The notes under the pieces: model-generated
Seen by the model: only the letters and a program-made list of their open reading frames with translations
Databases searched by the model: none
Told to the model about the DNA's origin: nothing
Origin: Kordia periserrulae
Lineage (GTDB): Bacteria; Bacteroidota; Bacteroidia; Flavobacteriales; Flavobacteriaceae
Direction: 5' to 3'
NCBI RefSeq assembly: GCF_003054265.1
Contig: NZ_QBKT01000002.1
Location: forward strand, 581,662 to 645,661
DNA: 64,000 nucleotides
Made by a program: the position numbers and the translations under genes
Shown: piece by piece, positions 1 to 10,200 of the stretch
Numbering within the stretch: the stretch's first letter is position 1
Layout of the letters: the number at the start of each line of letters is the position of its first letter

Positions 1-1
1 C

Positions 2-325
2 AAAAGTGAAATCAAAATCACGATGAATGACGAACTCAAAAGCATCAAACTAGAAACACCAGGCGAAAAAATCATCAACATTGACGATGACGAAGGCGTC
101 ATAACGCTTCAAGATGAAAACAGTAACATCATTACCATGAATTCAGACGGAATCACGATTGAATCGGGAAGTGACATCAACATGAAAGCGACAGGAGACA
201 TTAATATGGAAGGAATCAATATCGCGATTGCCGCTTCCGCAGAATTTACCGCAGAAGGCGTTTCATCAACGGTAGAAGGTTCAGCCACAACCACCATTAA
301 AGGAGGAATAGTACAAATAAACTAA
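2..325 (+). CDS. eCIS spike protein, C-terminal part (VgrG/Pvc8-like)
   Basis: Only the last ~108 codons are in the window. The frame is open to the left edge, so the Met at base 23 is internal. The visible part is a run of short alternating beta strands rich in I, T, N and G (phrases such as SGSDINMKATGDINMEG), which is the repetitive beta-helix that ends gp5/VgrG-type spikes. In contractile injection systems this trimeric needle sits under the PAAR tip and punctures the target envelope. The next genes (PAAR, gp25, baseplate J) fit this role. The hub (gp27-like) part must lie upstream and cannot be assessed. Confidence 0.8.
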   Translation, partial: KSEIKITMNDELKSIKLETPGEKIINIDDDEGVITLQDENSNIITMNSDGITIESGSDINMKATGDINMEGINIAIAASAEFTAEGVSSTVEGSATTTIKGGIVQIN

Positions 326-337
326 AAAAGAAAAAAC

Positions 338-625
338 ATGCCACCAGCAGCTAGAATTACAGATATGCACGTTTGTCCAATGGTCACAGGAGTTGTACCA
401 CACGTAGGCGGACCAATATTGCCACCAGGCGCACCAACCGTACTCATTGGAGGATTGCCAGCGGCAAAAGTAGGAGATATGTGTGTATGTACAGGACCGC
501 CAGATAGCATTATTGCTGGCTCTGGAACGGTAATGATAGAAGGCATGCCCGCCGCGCGAATGGGCGATTCTACAGCACACGGAGGAAGCATTGTTTTAGG
601 AGAACCAACCGTAATGATTGGATAA
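338..625 (+). CDS. PAAR-domain spike tip protein
   Basis: 95 residues, the normal length for a stand-alone PAAR protein. It contains the repeated PAAR pattern PPAARITD near residue 2 and GMPAARMGD near residue 70. Several His and Cys (HVCPM, GDMCVCTG, STAHGG) are suited to binding the structural metal at the tip. PAAR proteins form a cone that caps the VgrG/gp5-like spike and sharpens it. It lies 12 bases after the spike gene and 4 bases before the gp25 gene, so the three are almost certainly one transcript. It has no C-terminal extension, so it is a structural tip and not a PAAR-fused toxin. Confidence 0.93.
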   Translation: MPPAARITDMHVCPMVTGVVPHVGGPILPPGAPTVLIGGLPAAKVGDMCVCTGPPDSIIAGSGTVMIEGMPAARMGDSTAHGGSIVLGEPTVMIG

Positions 626-629
626 TACT

Positions 630-1043
630 ATGGATTCAACAGTAGCAACATATTTGGGGAAAGGATGGGATTTTCCACCGAAATTCCTCAAAAATCAAGG
701 AGAAATCAAAATGATTTCAGACATCGAAGACATCGAAAGTAGTCTGCAAATCATCATCACCACACGACGAGGCGAACGTGTGATGCGCCCAAAATTTGGA
801 TGCGATTTAACCGATCAAATCTTTGAAAACTTGAGCGCAACGCAAATGACCATCATGAAAAACAGAATCAAAGAAGCGATTATCATTTACGAGCCACGCA
901 TTGAAGTCATCAAAATAGCTTTAGACACACAAAATTTTCTCGAAGGAAAGTTTTTAATCAAAATAGACTATTTAATCAGAGCCACTAACACAAGGAGAAA
1001 CATCGTATTTCCTTACTATATCACAGAAGCAACAGACATTTAA
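630..1043 (+). CDS. gp25-like baseplate wedge protein
   Basis: 137 residues from the ATG at 630; a TTG-initiated frame four codons earlier overlaps the PAAR gene and is less likely. The family hallmarks are TRRGERVMRPKFGCDL in the middle and IYEPRIEVIKI downstream, as in GPW/gp25 (T4 gp25, Pvc9, T6SS TssE). These proteins nucleate sheath assembly from the baseplate. The length matches the family. The gene is followed after two bases by the baseplate J gene, so translation is probably coupled. Confidence 0.93.
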   Translation: MDSTVATYLGKGWDFPPKFLKNQGEIKMISDIEDIESSLQIIITTRRGERVMRPKFGCDLTDQIFENLSATQMTIMKNRIKEAIIIYEPRIEVIKIALDTQNFLEGKFLIKIDYLIRATNTRRNIVFPYYITEATDI

Positions 1044-1045
1044 TC

Positions 1046-4000
1046 ATGAGCGATTGTACAGAAAATACACTAATTAAGTCACGCGAAGGCACTACACAGC
1101 AAGAGCGGTATCTTTCTATGCTCAATCCTGAGAACGTACAGCTCATGGGATTTGAAGTCAAAGATTGGATGCGTTTTGCGGAAGAGTTTTCGAAGCATGT
1201 ACAATTATTCGATGGCAAAGATTATAAAAACCCAAATGGCACTTGGGAACCGTTTCACAATGCTTCTGCAGAAATTAAGGAAGTCATCGAAACCTATACA
1301 GAAGGAGACATTACGCCACAATTGGCACTATTTATAGCGTTCTTAAAACTGCTGAACAAAAGCAAAGAACGATTCAACGACATTACCCAACGTCATCTCG
1401 ATTTCTATTACAAAGAAGTATTACAACTCGAAAAAAATGACGAAAAAGCAGACCACGCATACATTATTTTTGAATTGGCTAAAAATGCCAACGAACAATT
1501 TTTAAGTGATGAAACGCTTGTAAAGGCTGGGAAAGACAGCGAAGGAAACGACATTCACTACCAACTAGAAGATGAAATCGTTATCAACAAAGCTAAAATT
1601 TCAGCCATAAAAAATACGTATGCATACAATGACGAATCCAACTGGCATGCGTCTGACATAGCAAACTCTGCCGATGGAGAAGGTGGCGAAGCAGAAGATG
1701 GAACCACTTCTTGGTTGCCTTTCGGCGATACAGACCGCAAATTAGCTAAAAAAGGCTTCTCGCTCAGTGCGCCATCACTATTACTATCAGAAGGAGTACG
1801 AACCATTACCATCAAAGCAGATTTTACATTCGTACCCAATGATGAAGAATTAAGTGAATTCATCACCATTGAACACACTGGAGAAAAAGAATGGATCACC
1901 TTACCATTTTCAGCAATCTCAAAAGCGAAAACATTAAACAACGCTTTAGAAATCGTGATTGAATTGACGGAAGACGATGAAAAAATAGCAAACTACGATG
2001 CGGAAATTCATGAAGGAAAGTACAATACCACACATCCAATCATTCGTGTGTTATTTTCACAAGAAGATACTTCTTTAGCTACATTCGACACCTATAAATT
2101 GTTTGCCAATGCGGAACTGCAACAAATCACAATCACAACTACAGGGGAATATGCTGAAAACATAACCGTAAAGAATGATTTAGGAAAAATAAAAACGGAC
2201 AATCCATTTTATCCATTTGGTACACAAGCAAAAAAACGTGCCAATTTCAGAATTTCTTCTGACGAATGGATTGGAAAACGCATTAGCAATGTTGAGGTTT
2301 CTTTAGATTGGAAAGACAGACCGGACAGTTTTCAAACGCATTACGAGCAATACTTACAACAATATGTAAATCTACAACCAACGCAGACGTTTTTAGAAAT
2401 TTATAACGAAATAAAAGCAGGAACCAGAACAGGAACAAAACTCGTTACAGGTGTTGATGGTGAAAATCGTTTCTTGGTGGATGCCAGTTATATCGGAGCT
2501 ACAAAAACACGTACCGAAAGTGTTGCAGATGCTGTAATAAAAGATGCGGAAGCAGAAGCAGCTCGTGAAAAAGGATTACCAGATTTGTTTTCTGATAAAG
2601 ACAAAAGAAGCAGTCGCGACCGCAGAATATTTGGCAGAAGAGACAAACGCTCCAAAAAGCGCACAGAAGATGAAATGCGCGCTATGCGTCATCAACACAG
2701 AGATGCAAAGGAAGAAGCAAAAGCACAGGCGAGAGCAGAAGCTGCCGAAGCCGCGAGAAGAGCAGCTGCTACTAACGGACTCGGTCAGCAAATGTTCAAT
2801 GGTTTTTCTACGGTAACATTTAACAACTTTTTACCAGCAAATACAACGTACATTCCACGAAAGTCCGATGATTATGTCATTCAACTATCCTTACAAAACA
2901 ACTTTTTGCACGATGCGTTTCCAAAAGTGTACACCTATCATGCGTTGGAAAAATTAGCGTTACCAAATGCCGCTTACACACCATTTGCAGAAAATTTAAA
3001 AGTAACGATAACCACCGTAGAAAAAATTGGTACAACGAGAAACGATATTCAACTCTATCACGAATTGCCTTTCGGGATTGACCGCGTGAATCGTTCCAAC
3101 TTAGCGCTCATGCCAACGCCAGAAAATGGAGGACAACTGTACATTGGTATTGAGGAAGCTGTGGCTGATCAAAACATTCAATTGTTATGTCAGATAGAAG
3201 AAGGTTCGGAAAATCCAGATGCCATCGAAACCTATGACAAAGCCACCGTAACATGGCAATATTTATACAACAATACGTGGAACAATTTAAAACCTTCCTA
3301 TTTACTCAAAGATCAAACTGATGATTTTTTAAGAGCAGGATTGGTAGCCTTTACAGTGCCAAAGCAATATGGCAACAACACCCTTTTTGCAGAAGACTAT
3401 TTATGGATTCGTGCTACAATTGACAAACCTTTTGATACGGTTTCAAAATTTACAAACATACATGCGCAAGCGGCAGAAGTGCAATTTGTAAACAATGACA
3501 ACACCTTAGAACACCTAGAAAAAGGCATGCCAGCAGAAACCATTTCGAAGTTGGAAGACCGTTTGGCAACTGTAAAAAAAGTAATGCAACCATATGCTTC
3601 TTTCGATGGCGTTCCAAAAGAAAGTGACTTGGATTTTTACCGAAGAGTTAGCGAACGACTACGTCATAAAAACAGAGCGATTACGCTATGGGATTATGAG
3701 CATCTAGTACTAGAAGAATTCAATTACCTGCACAAAATTAAGTGTTTAAATCACAGCACAAGCACAAGTTTTAAAGCTCCGGGAGAAGTATTATTGGTTG
3801 CCATTCCAAACATCATCGATCAAAATGTGTATGACATTTACAAACCAAAACTCAGTCAAACAAAACTGAACGCGATTGAAAATTACATCAACAAACTCAA
3901 CACGATGCATGTAGAAGCGAAAGTAGTTTCACCTGTATATGAACCTGTGAAAATTATGCTCAGTGCGCGATTTTACGAAGGATTGGACGCTAATTTTTAT

Positions 4001-4270
4001 GCCAAAAAACTCAAAGATGATTTAGCCGAATACTTAGCGCCGTGGGCTTTTGACAAAAATCAGCCAATTTCTTTCGGAAATGCGCTTTATGGAAGTGAAG
4101 TTATCTATTACATCGAAAATTTAGAATATGTCGATTATATCAAAGATTTCAAAATGCTGCATGATGGAGACGAAAAAGATGAAATCATTCCAACCGACCA
4201 AAAAAGTATACTAACCTCAGTTGTGCCAGCGTCACATACTGTTAATGCCATAACCACAGTAGAATGTTAA
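1046..4270 (+). CDS. Baseplate J-like protein (Pvc11-like)
   Basis: 1074 residues. The C-terminal third carries the recognisable J/gp6-type segment: ESDLDFYRRVSERLRHKNRAITLWDYEHLVLEEF, followed by KIKCLNHSTST and a FYEGLDANFYAKKL region. These proteins form the wedge ring that links spike hub to sheath. At about residues 514-581 there is an unusual highly charged stretch rich in R, K, D, E and A (for example RRIFGRRDKRSKKRTEDE), predicted helical or disordered, that interrupts the beta-rich body. The stop codon overlaps the start of the next gene (ATGTTAA), indicating translational coupling. The baseplate role is confident; the function of the charged insert is unknown. Confidence 0.88.
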   Translation: MSDCTENTLIKSREGTTQQERYLSMLNPENVQLMGFEVKDWMRFAEEFSKHVQLFDGKDYKNPNGTWEPFHNASAEIKEVIETYTEGDITPQLALFIAFLKLLNKSKERFNDITQRHLDFYYKEVLQLEKNDEKADHAYIIFELAKNANEQFLSDETLVKAGKDSEGNDIHYQLEDEIVINKAKISAIKNTYAYNDESNWHASDIANSADGEGGEAEDGTTSWLPFGDTDRKLAKKGFSLSAPSLLLSEGVRTITIKADFTFVPNDEELSEFITIEHTGEKEWITLPFSAISKAKTLNNALEIVIELTEDDEKIANYDAEIHEGKYNTTHPIIRVLFSQEDTSLATFDTYKLFANAELQQITITTTGEYAENITVKNDLGKIKTDNPFYPFGTQAKKRANFRISSDEWIGKRISNVEVSLDWKDRPDSFQTHYEQYLQQYVNLQPTQTFLEIYNEIKAGTRTGTKLVTGVDGENRFLVDASYIGATKTRTESVADAVIKDAEAEAAREKGLPDLFSDKDKRSSRDRRIFGRRDKRSKKRTEDEMRAMRHQHRDAKEEAKAQARAEAAEAARRAAATNGLGQQMFNGFSTVTFNNFLPANTTYIPRKSDDYVIQLSLQNNFLHDAFPKVYTYHALEKLALPNAAYTPFAENLKVTITTVEKIGTTRNDIQLYHELPFGIDRVNRSNLALMPTPENGGQLYIGIEEAVADQNIQLLCQIEEGSENPDAIETYDKATVTWQYLYNNTWNNLKPSYLLKDQTDDFLRAGLVAFTVPKQYGNNTLFAEDYLWIRATIDKPFDTVSKFTNIHAQAAEVQFVNNDNTLEHLEKGMPAETISKLEDRLATVKKVMQPYASFDGVPKESDLDFYRRVSERLRHKNRAITLWDYEHLVLEEFNYLHKIKCLNHSTSTSFKAPGEVLLVAIPNIIDQNVYDIYKPKLSQTKLNAIENYINKLNTMHVEAKVVSPVYEPVKIMLSARFYEGLDANFYAKKLKDDLAEYLAPWAFDKNQPISFGNALYGSEVIYYIENLEYVDYIKDFKMLHDGDEKDEIIPTDQKSILTSVVPASHTVNAITTVEC

Positions 4271-7077
4271 ACGTAGACGAACATATCACCATACCGAGCA
4301 ATGTAAGCTATGAAAACGACTTGGATTTTCAACATCTAAGAGACGCGGGACAGCAATACATTGAAAATCTCAGTCGAAAACTCTGGACAGATTACAACAT
4401 CAGCGATCCAGGAATTACGATGATGGAATTGTTGTGCTATGCGATTACAGACTTAGGCTTACGCATTGACCAACCAATTGAAAACTTAGTTGCTTCCGAA
4501 GAAGACAACTTCAAAAAAATGCACGAGCAATTCAAATCGGCAAAAAATATTTTAACGTGCAGACCTGTAACGGCAATTGATTACAGAAAATTATTTATTG
4601 ACATTAAAGGTGTTAAAAACTGTTGGTTGGCAATTCACACATTACCGATGTATGCAGAATGCAACCAAGCAAATCCGCAAATCAGCTTTGAACCGTTTGA
4701 AGGTTCGGAATACACTACAGAAAGCTTCAACATCAAAGGATTGTACACTATTTTAGTCGATTTTGACGAGGAAGAAGAATATGTAGAAGAAGATATTATT
4801 GCGGCGATTTTCACCAAATATCACGAAAACAGAAATCTCTGCGAAGATTTGGTTGAGGTAAAAAAAGTATCAAAACAATGCATTCGTGTCTGCGCAGAAG
4901 TACAATTGGAAAACGACGCCAATGAAGAAAAAGTACACGCGACTATTCAGTGGAACGTAGCACAATACCTATCGCCAAGCGTTCGTGCCAATTCGTTAAC
5001 GGAAATGTTGGATATGGGACTTTCGTCAGATGAAATATTTGAAGGACCAATCTTAGAAAACGGATTCCTAACGCCAGAAGCACTAGAAAAATCGGAGCTT
5101 CGCACACAAGTTCGTTTGTCGGACATCATGAACATTATCATGAAAATTGATGGTGTCAAACTCATTGAAGACATCAGCATTGACAACTGTCCGCCGAAAG
5201 TAAATAGTGAAGATGGCGATTGCAATCAAAACATCACGGCAAAAAGTGATCCTTGGTTGATTTGTGTAGAACCGAATCATTTGCCTGTACTGTGCGATCA
5301 AAGTACATTCAAATACAAAAAAGGCTTCTTACCAGTAGGTTTAAACCAAGAAATGGTAGCCGAATTTACAGAAGAATTAGAAGCGGAATACAAAGCAAGT
5401 ACTGAAAAATCATTTGACGATTTGCCAATGCCACAAGGTGTATACAGCAAAATAAAATACGACACAGTACAACATCACTTGCCAGAAAACTACGGAATCT
5501 CCAAATACGGGTTGTCCAATACGGTTTCTGACGAGCGCAAAGTACAAGCCAAGCAATTACAAGCATACTTACTCTTTTTCGATCAAGTGTTGAGCACATA
5601 TTTTTCACACTTAGAACATGTAAAAACATTATTAGCGTCTGACGAAAACTTACAACGCACCTACTTTTTCAAAGCAGTAGAAGGCATCAACGGAATCGAA
5701 ACTTTGTTGGAAAACTATCCAAAATACCAAAACAATGTAGAAAACATCATTGACAAACTGGAAGATTTCAACGAGCGTAGAAACGAATTGTTAGACCATT
5801 TAATCGCGCGTTTTGCGGAAGTGTTTGAAAATTACACGAACACGATGTACAAGCTTTTTGGCAAAGAAAAAGACAGTGTAGAAGCAAATATCATCACCAC
5901 GAAAAATCGTTTTATCAAAGAATACGATATCATCAGTTCGGAACGTGGATTGGCGTTTAATTACCGACTGCCAACGCAATGGGATACTGAAAATGTATCA
6001 GGTTTCCAAAAACGAATTGCACTCTTATCTGGTTTGGACGATTATTCTCGCCGCGATTTATTCAACGATTTCATCAGCATTGAAACGCTAGAGCGCGATA
6101 CAATCGCGGACGGAATTCATTTCGAATATCGTTGGTTGATTAAAAGTGATGACAAAGTATATCTTTCATCGCAAAAAGATTTTACATCTAAGCAAAGAGC
6201 TATCAATGAATTGTTGGAAGTCTTAAAATTGGTGACCAATCAGAATAACTACGTATTGCGTCAAACGGAAACCCCATCGCAACGCTATTATGTGGCGCTG
6301 TTAGATGACGAAGGCGAAGTAATTGGAAGACAATACAATCACTATTACGCTACCGAAGAAACAGCCAAAGAAAAATTAGCAGAAACCATTGCCTATATCA
6401 ATAATTTACTGTTTGACGAAGGTTTCTATCTGATTGAAAATATTTTGACGTTGCCATATCACACGAAAGAATTGGGCGATTTAACCGATTGTTTGCCGTT
6501 GTGTTTGGATGGTTGTAACACGTGTAAAACGATGGATCCATTTTCGTATCAAGTCACGATAATATTTCCAGGATACACGTCCAGATTTTCCAATATTGAT
6601 TTTCGAATTTTCATGGAAGATTTAATCCGAAGAGAATTGCCAGCGCACATTCTACCACGAATTTGTTGGGTTGGACACATTGATGGTGCGCTTTCGCAGA
6701 TAGAAAAAGTAGAAGAAATGACCAATACAGATATCAATATAACCGAAGTTTCAATCTCAGATATAGAAGTATCGGAAGCTGTAGAAGTACATATAGATGC
6801 TGAAAAAGAAACATCAGAAACAGACCTCTACAAAATTGTAGACAATGCAGAAGATTATGACATGCGACAAATTCAAAAAGCGTGGAAACAATTCTTAGCA
6901 TCCAAAAAAGAAGGGCCACAATACATGGCATCGCATGAAAGTAGCAAACAATTGCTTTGCGCTATGAACCAAATGAACACCATTTACGCCACAGGAACAT
7001 TACACGATTGCAATGACGATGATGGCGAAAACAAAAACAGAATCATACTCAACAGAAGTGCCTTAGGCTCACTGTAG
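4264..7077 (+). CDS. eCIS baseplate-associated protein (Pvc12-like)
   Basis: 937 residues, starting inside the stop of the preceding gene. The N-terminus (RKLWTDYNISDPGITMMELLCYAITDLGLRIDQP) is typical of the second large baseplate component that follows the J protein in PVC/Afp-type systems. The middle contains QAKQLQAYLLFFDQVLSTYFSHL, and the C-terminal half ends in a Cys-rich stretch (DCLPLCLDGCNTCKTMDPFSYQVTIIFPG), another feature I associate with this family. It probably forms part of the wedge or attaches fibres. Assignment rests on motif recall and gene order. The last ~100 residues are acidic and less conserved-looking. Confidence 0.8.
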   Translation: MLNVDEHITIPSNVSYENDLDFQHLRDAGQQYIENLSRKLWTDYNISDPGITMMELLCYAITDLGLRIDQPIENLVASEEDNFKKMHEQFKSAKNILTCRPVTAIDYRKLFIDIKGVKNCWLAIHTLPMYAECNQANPQISFEPFEGSEYTTESFNIKGLYTILVDFDEEEEYVEEDIIAAIFTKYHENRNLCEDLVEVKKVSKQCIRVCAEVQLENDANEEKVHATIQWNVAQYLSPSVRANSLTEMLDMGLSSDEIFEGPILENGFLTPEALEKSELRTQVRLSDIMNIIMKIDGVKLIEDISIDNCPPKVNSEDGDCNQNITAKSDPWLICVEPNHLPVLCDQSTFKYKKGFLPVGLNQEMVAEFTEELEAEYKASTEKSFDDLPMPQGVYSKIKYDTVQHHLPENYGISKYGLSNTVSDERKVQAKQLQAYLLFFDQVLSTYFSHLEHVKTLLASDENLQRTYFFKAVEGINGIETLLENYPKYQNNVENIIDKLEDFNERRNELLDHLIARFAEVFENYTNTMYKLFGKEKDSVEANIITTKNRFIKEYDIISSERGLAFNYRLPTQWDTENVSGFQKRIALLSGLDDYSRRDLFNDFISIETLERDTIADGIHFEYRWLIKSDDKVYLSSQKDFTSKQRAINELLEVLKLVTNQNNYVLRQTETPSQRYYVALLDDEGEVIGRQYNHYYATEETAKEKLAETIAYINNLLFDEGFYLIENILTLPYHTKELGDLTDCLPLCLDGCNTCKTMDPFSYQVTIIFPGYTSRFSNIDFRIFMEDLIRRELPAHILPRICWVGHIDGALSQIEKVEEMTNTDINITEVSISDIEVSEAVEVHIDAEKETSETDLYKIVDNAEDYDMRQIQKAWKQFLASKKEGPQYMASHESSKQLLCAMNQMNTIYATGTLHDCNDDDGENKNRIILNRSALGSL

Positions 7078-7265
7078 TTAGGTATTAGGTGTTGGGTCTT
7101 AGGTTTTTATCAAACCGAAACCAAAAAAAGCTAAGAACCAAAACCTATTAAAAAACATATAAAAAATGATGATTTAGGGAAAAGGAATTAGGCATTAGGA
7201 ATTTGGGATTAGTTAAATCCCAAAACCTAACACCCAAAACCTAAGACCACAAAAAACATACAGAG
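7078..7265 (+). repeat. Degenerate TTAGG-rich intergenic repeats with hairpin
   Basis: This 188-base gap holds no gene. It contains many variants of TTAGGNNTTAGG on one side and their complements (CCTAACACCC, CCTAAGACC) on the other, so the two halves can pair. A perfect 9-bp hairpin, TTTGGGATT-agtta-AATCCCAAA, lies at 7202-7224. It separates the baseplate block from the fibre-like gene and could dampen or process the transcript. There is no T-run after the hairpin, so it is not a classic terminator. Confidence 0.6.
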
Positions 7266-10200
7266 ATGAAAACAATAGAGAAAAAAGAACCGTACTTACA
7301 CACCTTGAACACACGCGGCAATATCTATGAAGAATTTTTGCCAGATCAAGTTTTAACACATAAAAATCTAAATAAAGTTGTAAATTACTTCGAAGATCAA
7401 GACCGACTGAGTCGTGTGTACCTAATTGGTGTGGGTGTTGGTTGCGGATTGAATATTGTTTCATACTCGGAAGGAAGCATTATAACCAATGGACATATAG
7501 AAATTGGTCAAGGTGTTGGCGTAACAACCGATGGCGACATTATAAAAACAGAAACACGTAGATTTCACTACTATTCGGTACTGACTGATAGAGCGTCTTA
7601 CGAACTATTTGATGGACTACAGGTATATGAGATTTACGAACAAGAGGAGGCGGGGCGTCCGACGGACGAGCTTCCGCTTTCCTCTTTTACAAGTAACGAG
7701 CCTGGTTCGCTCAAAGATTACATTGTAGTTGCATATGTAGAAGATTACACCGAAGACGAAGGTTTATGCGGTGGCTCTGGTTGTGATGAAACTGGAAACA
7801 AAGTCTACAGCAACATCAAATATCTCTTAATTCATAAAAGCAACAAAAGTGCGTTGGTTTCGGAAGACACTATCTACAACAGTCACAACGTACTTGCGTA
7901 TTACGATACGTTGCCAGAATTGTGCATGCCACGCGTGATGCTGACCGCAGAAAATACACTATCAGGAATAGATATTCAAGATCAGTTTACCAACAGTTAT
8001 GCGTTAAAAAATGATTTATATACAGGAATTACAACGATTATCAATCGTTTCAACCATCGCATCAACTTTGCGAAGTATGGTGTAAATATTCCGCAAATCA
8101 CTACCTATTTTGACGATATTTTTATTGTGCAAGACGAATCGCATGTACAGTACAAATACGATTTAATGAAGGATTTGATTGATACCTATCGTGAAATTAG
8201 AGAACTCATCCTTTTTACACGTTTTGAATGTGTTGCCAATATCAATGCCTTTCCAAAACATTTACTCTTAGGAACGTTGGATGAAGCATCGCGCTTACAA
8301 ACACGACACGATTTTTATCCGTCACCAACGGTAGCTGCGGAAAACGAGGACAATCTCATAGCAATCAGAACGTTGTGTATCAAGTTTTTCAATCAATTAA
8401 AAGAATACAAAATACCAAACGTTCCAACGGCAGCCATCAAAGTAACGCCGTCAAAAGGATATGAATTTAAACTCAGTGAACGTACCATTCCATACTATTA
8501 CGAAACAAAAAACTCGTTGATTTCCAATTGGAGTCCGTGGTCCGTACAATTACGCAAAGCGAAAAATCAATTAGGCTATCACGTTCAAAACTTAAAAAAC
8601 ATCGATTGTATTCAAAAACCGTTAGAATACAGTCACTTAGATAAAGATTTCTATCGAATAGAAGGTCACATAGGAAAAGATTTCCGCTTGGCGTTGCGAA
8701 AAATCAACACCTTAAAAGCAAAATACAATCTTGCTTTTGACGTAAAAGCCGTGAGCATAGGTTTTCCAGTAAATAAAGTCTCTCTCGACGATGACAAATG
8801 TGATACAAAAGACTATGCTATTTTGTTGCAAACATGGGAACAAGAATTTTTATGTGTGTCGGAAAGTGCCACAGAATTCTTTTCAAAATACCAATTTGAC
8901 GATTTAGGAAACAACGATACAAGCACCACCATTTATTCACTTGCCACACAAGAACAGCAACAAGTATTGCAATTGTTTGGTAAAAAGAAAGCAACGGAAG
9001 ACACAACGAATCCAGAAAAAATTTCGAGCAGAACCATCAATACCAATATGGAAGCGTTGGATGCTGGACAACAAATAGAATCTGCGCGTTACAGTCAGTC
9101 GTTGCAATATGCCATTGATGAAGCGTATTCGTATGTAGGAACGCAAAACGTAGCGGGATTGTACTTAGCAACAGTTGCACTTGGCATCATCGACCAAGCA
9201 CAAGGAACTGTGGATAGAGGAAGCGATTATTTTTTCTACACAGAAGCACCAATAAAAATCATTGCAGGATTGGCAGACATTAAAAACAACTTTTTAGAGT
9301 CGCTAAACGAAGTATATGTAACCGAAAAATGGACAGCACTCAACAATGCTATTGAAGCGTTGTGCGCTCACATTGACCAAGTGTTATTTGCGATTTCAGA
9401 AGCGGGAGACGACAGTACTTTTGGAACACGCACGCATGATAAAATGTATGAGTATTTCATCTATGAATTGTCTAAACTCTGCTGTTTAAAAGGCAAATTT
9501 GCATGGTTAAAAGCACAATTAGATGAAATTCGAGACAATTTATACAGAGAACTCATTTTATCGCGACTCATCGAAAAACATCCAGGCGCAGAGCACATGG
9601 CAGGTGTACCAAAAGGAGGAACATTTTTAATGGTGTATCTCGGGGGAACCGAAGAATTGCTAGAAGACGATAGTATTTTAAGTAGTTTCAACGGAATAGT
9701 ACAATTCGATTTTGCACTGCCATACATGTGTTGTTCAGACTGTCCACCAGAAACGATTGTGTACAATGTAGAACCTGATGTAACCTTAACCATCGCAAAA
9801 ACAAAATACTGTTTGCCAACCGATGAAGGACAACAAGATTTCATTACAAGCATTACGGATGGAGTTATCACTTCACCACAAGGCGATACGTTTATTGTGG
9901 AAACAGATACTGGATATGCTTTTGATCCAACAGGCGTTACAGATGAGCTTTTAGGACAACCACTCACATTCTTAGTCAACGGAACAACGCCAGTTGTACC
10001 ATTAGAAATCTGTGTGTATAAATTACCATCGGATATTACGACGACTGTTGAATTTTTATCGTGGAACGAAGCTGGCATCAACTTAGATTTAAGCGTAAAC
10101 CACGAATTAGAAGCACTTTCGTATTATTCCTATGTGTGGAATAGAGCAGACGGTTCTGAAATCGGAACTACGAAAGATTTGGCTGCGGTTTTCTTTGCAA

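Noticed and set aside
2544..2816. A small gene overlapping baseplate J
   Set aside because: It is the shifted reading of the charged Arg/Lys/Glu insert in the baseplate protein; low-complexity codons leave other frames open.
7078..7265. CRISPR array or telomere-like repeat
   Set aside because: Repeat units are irregular, overlapping and without unique spacers.
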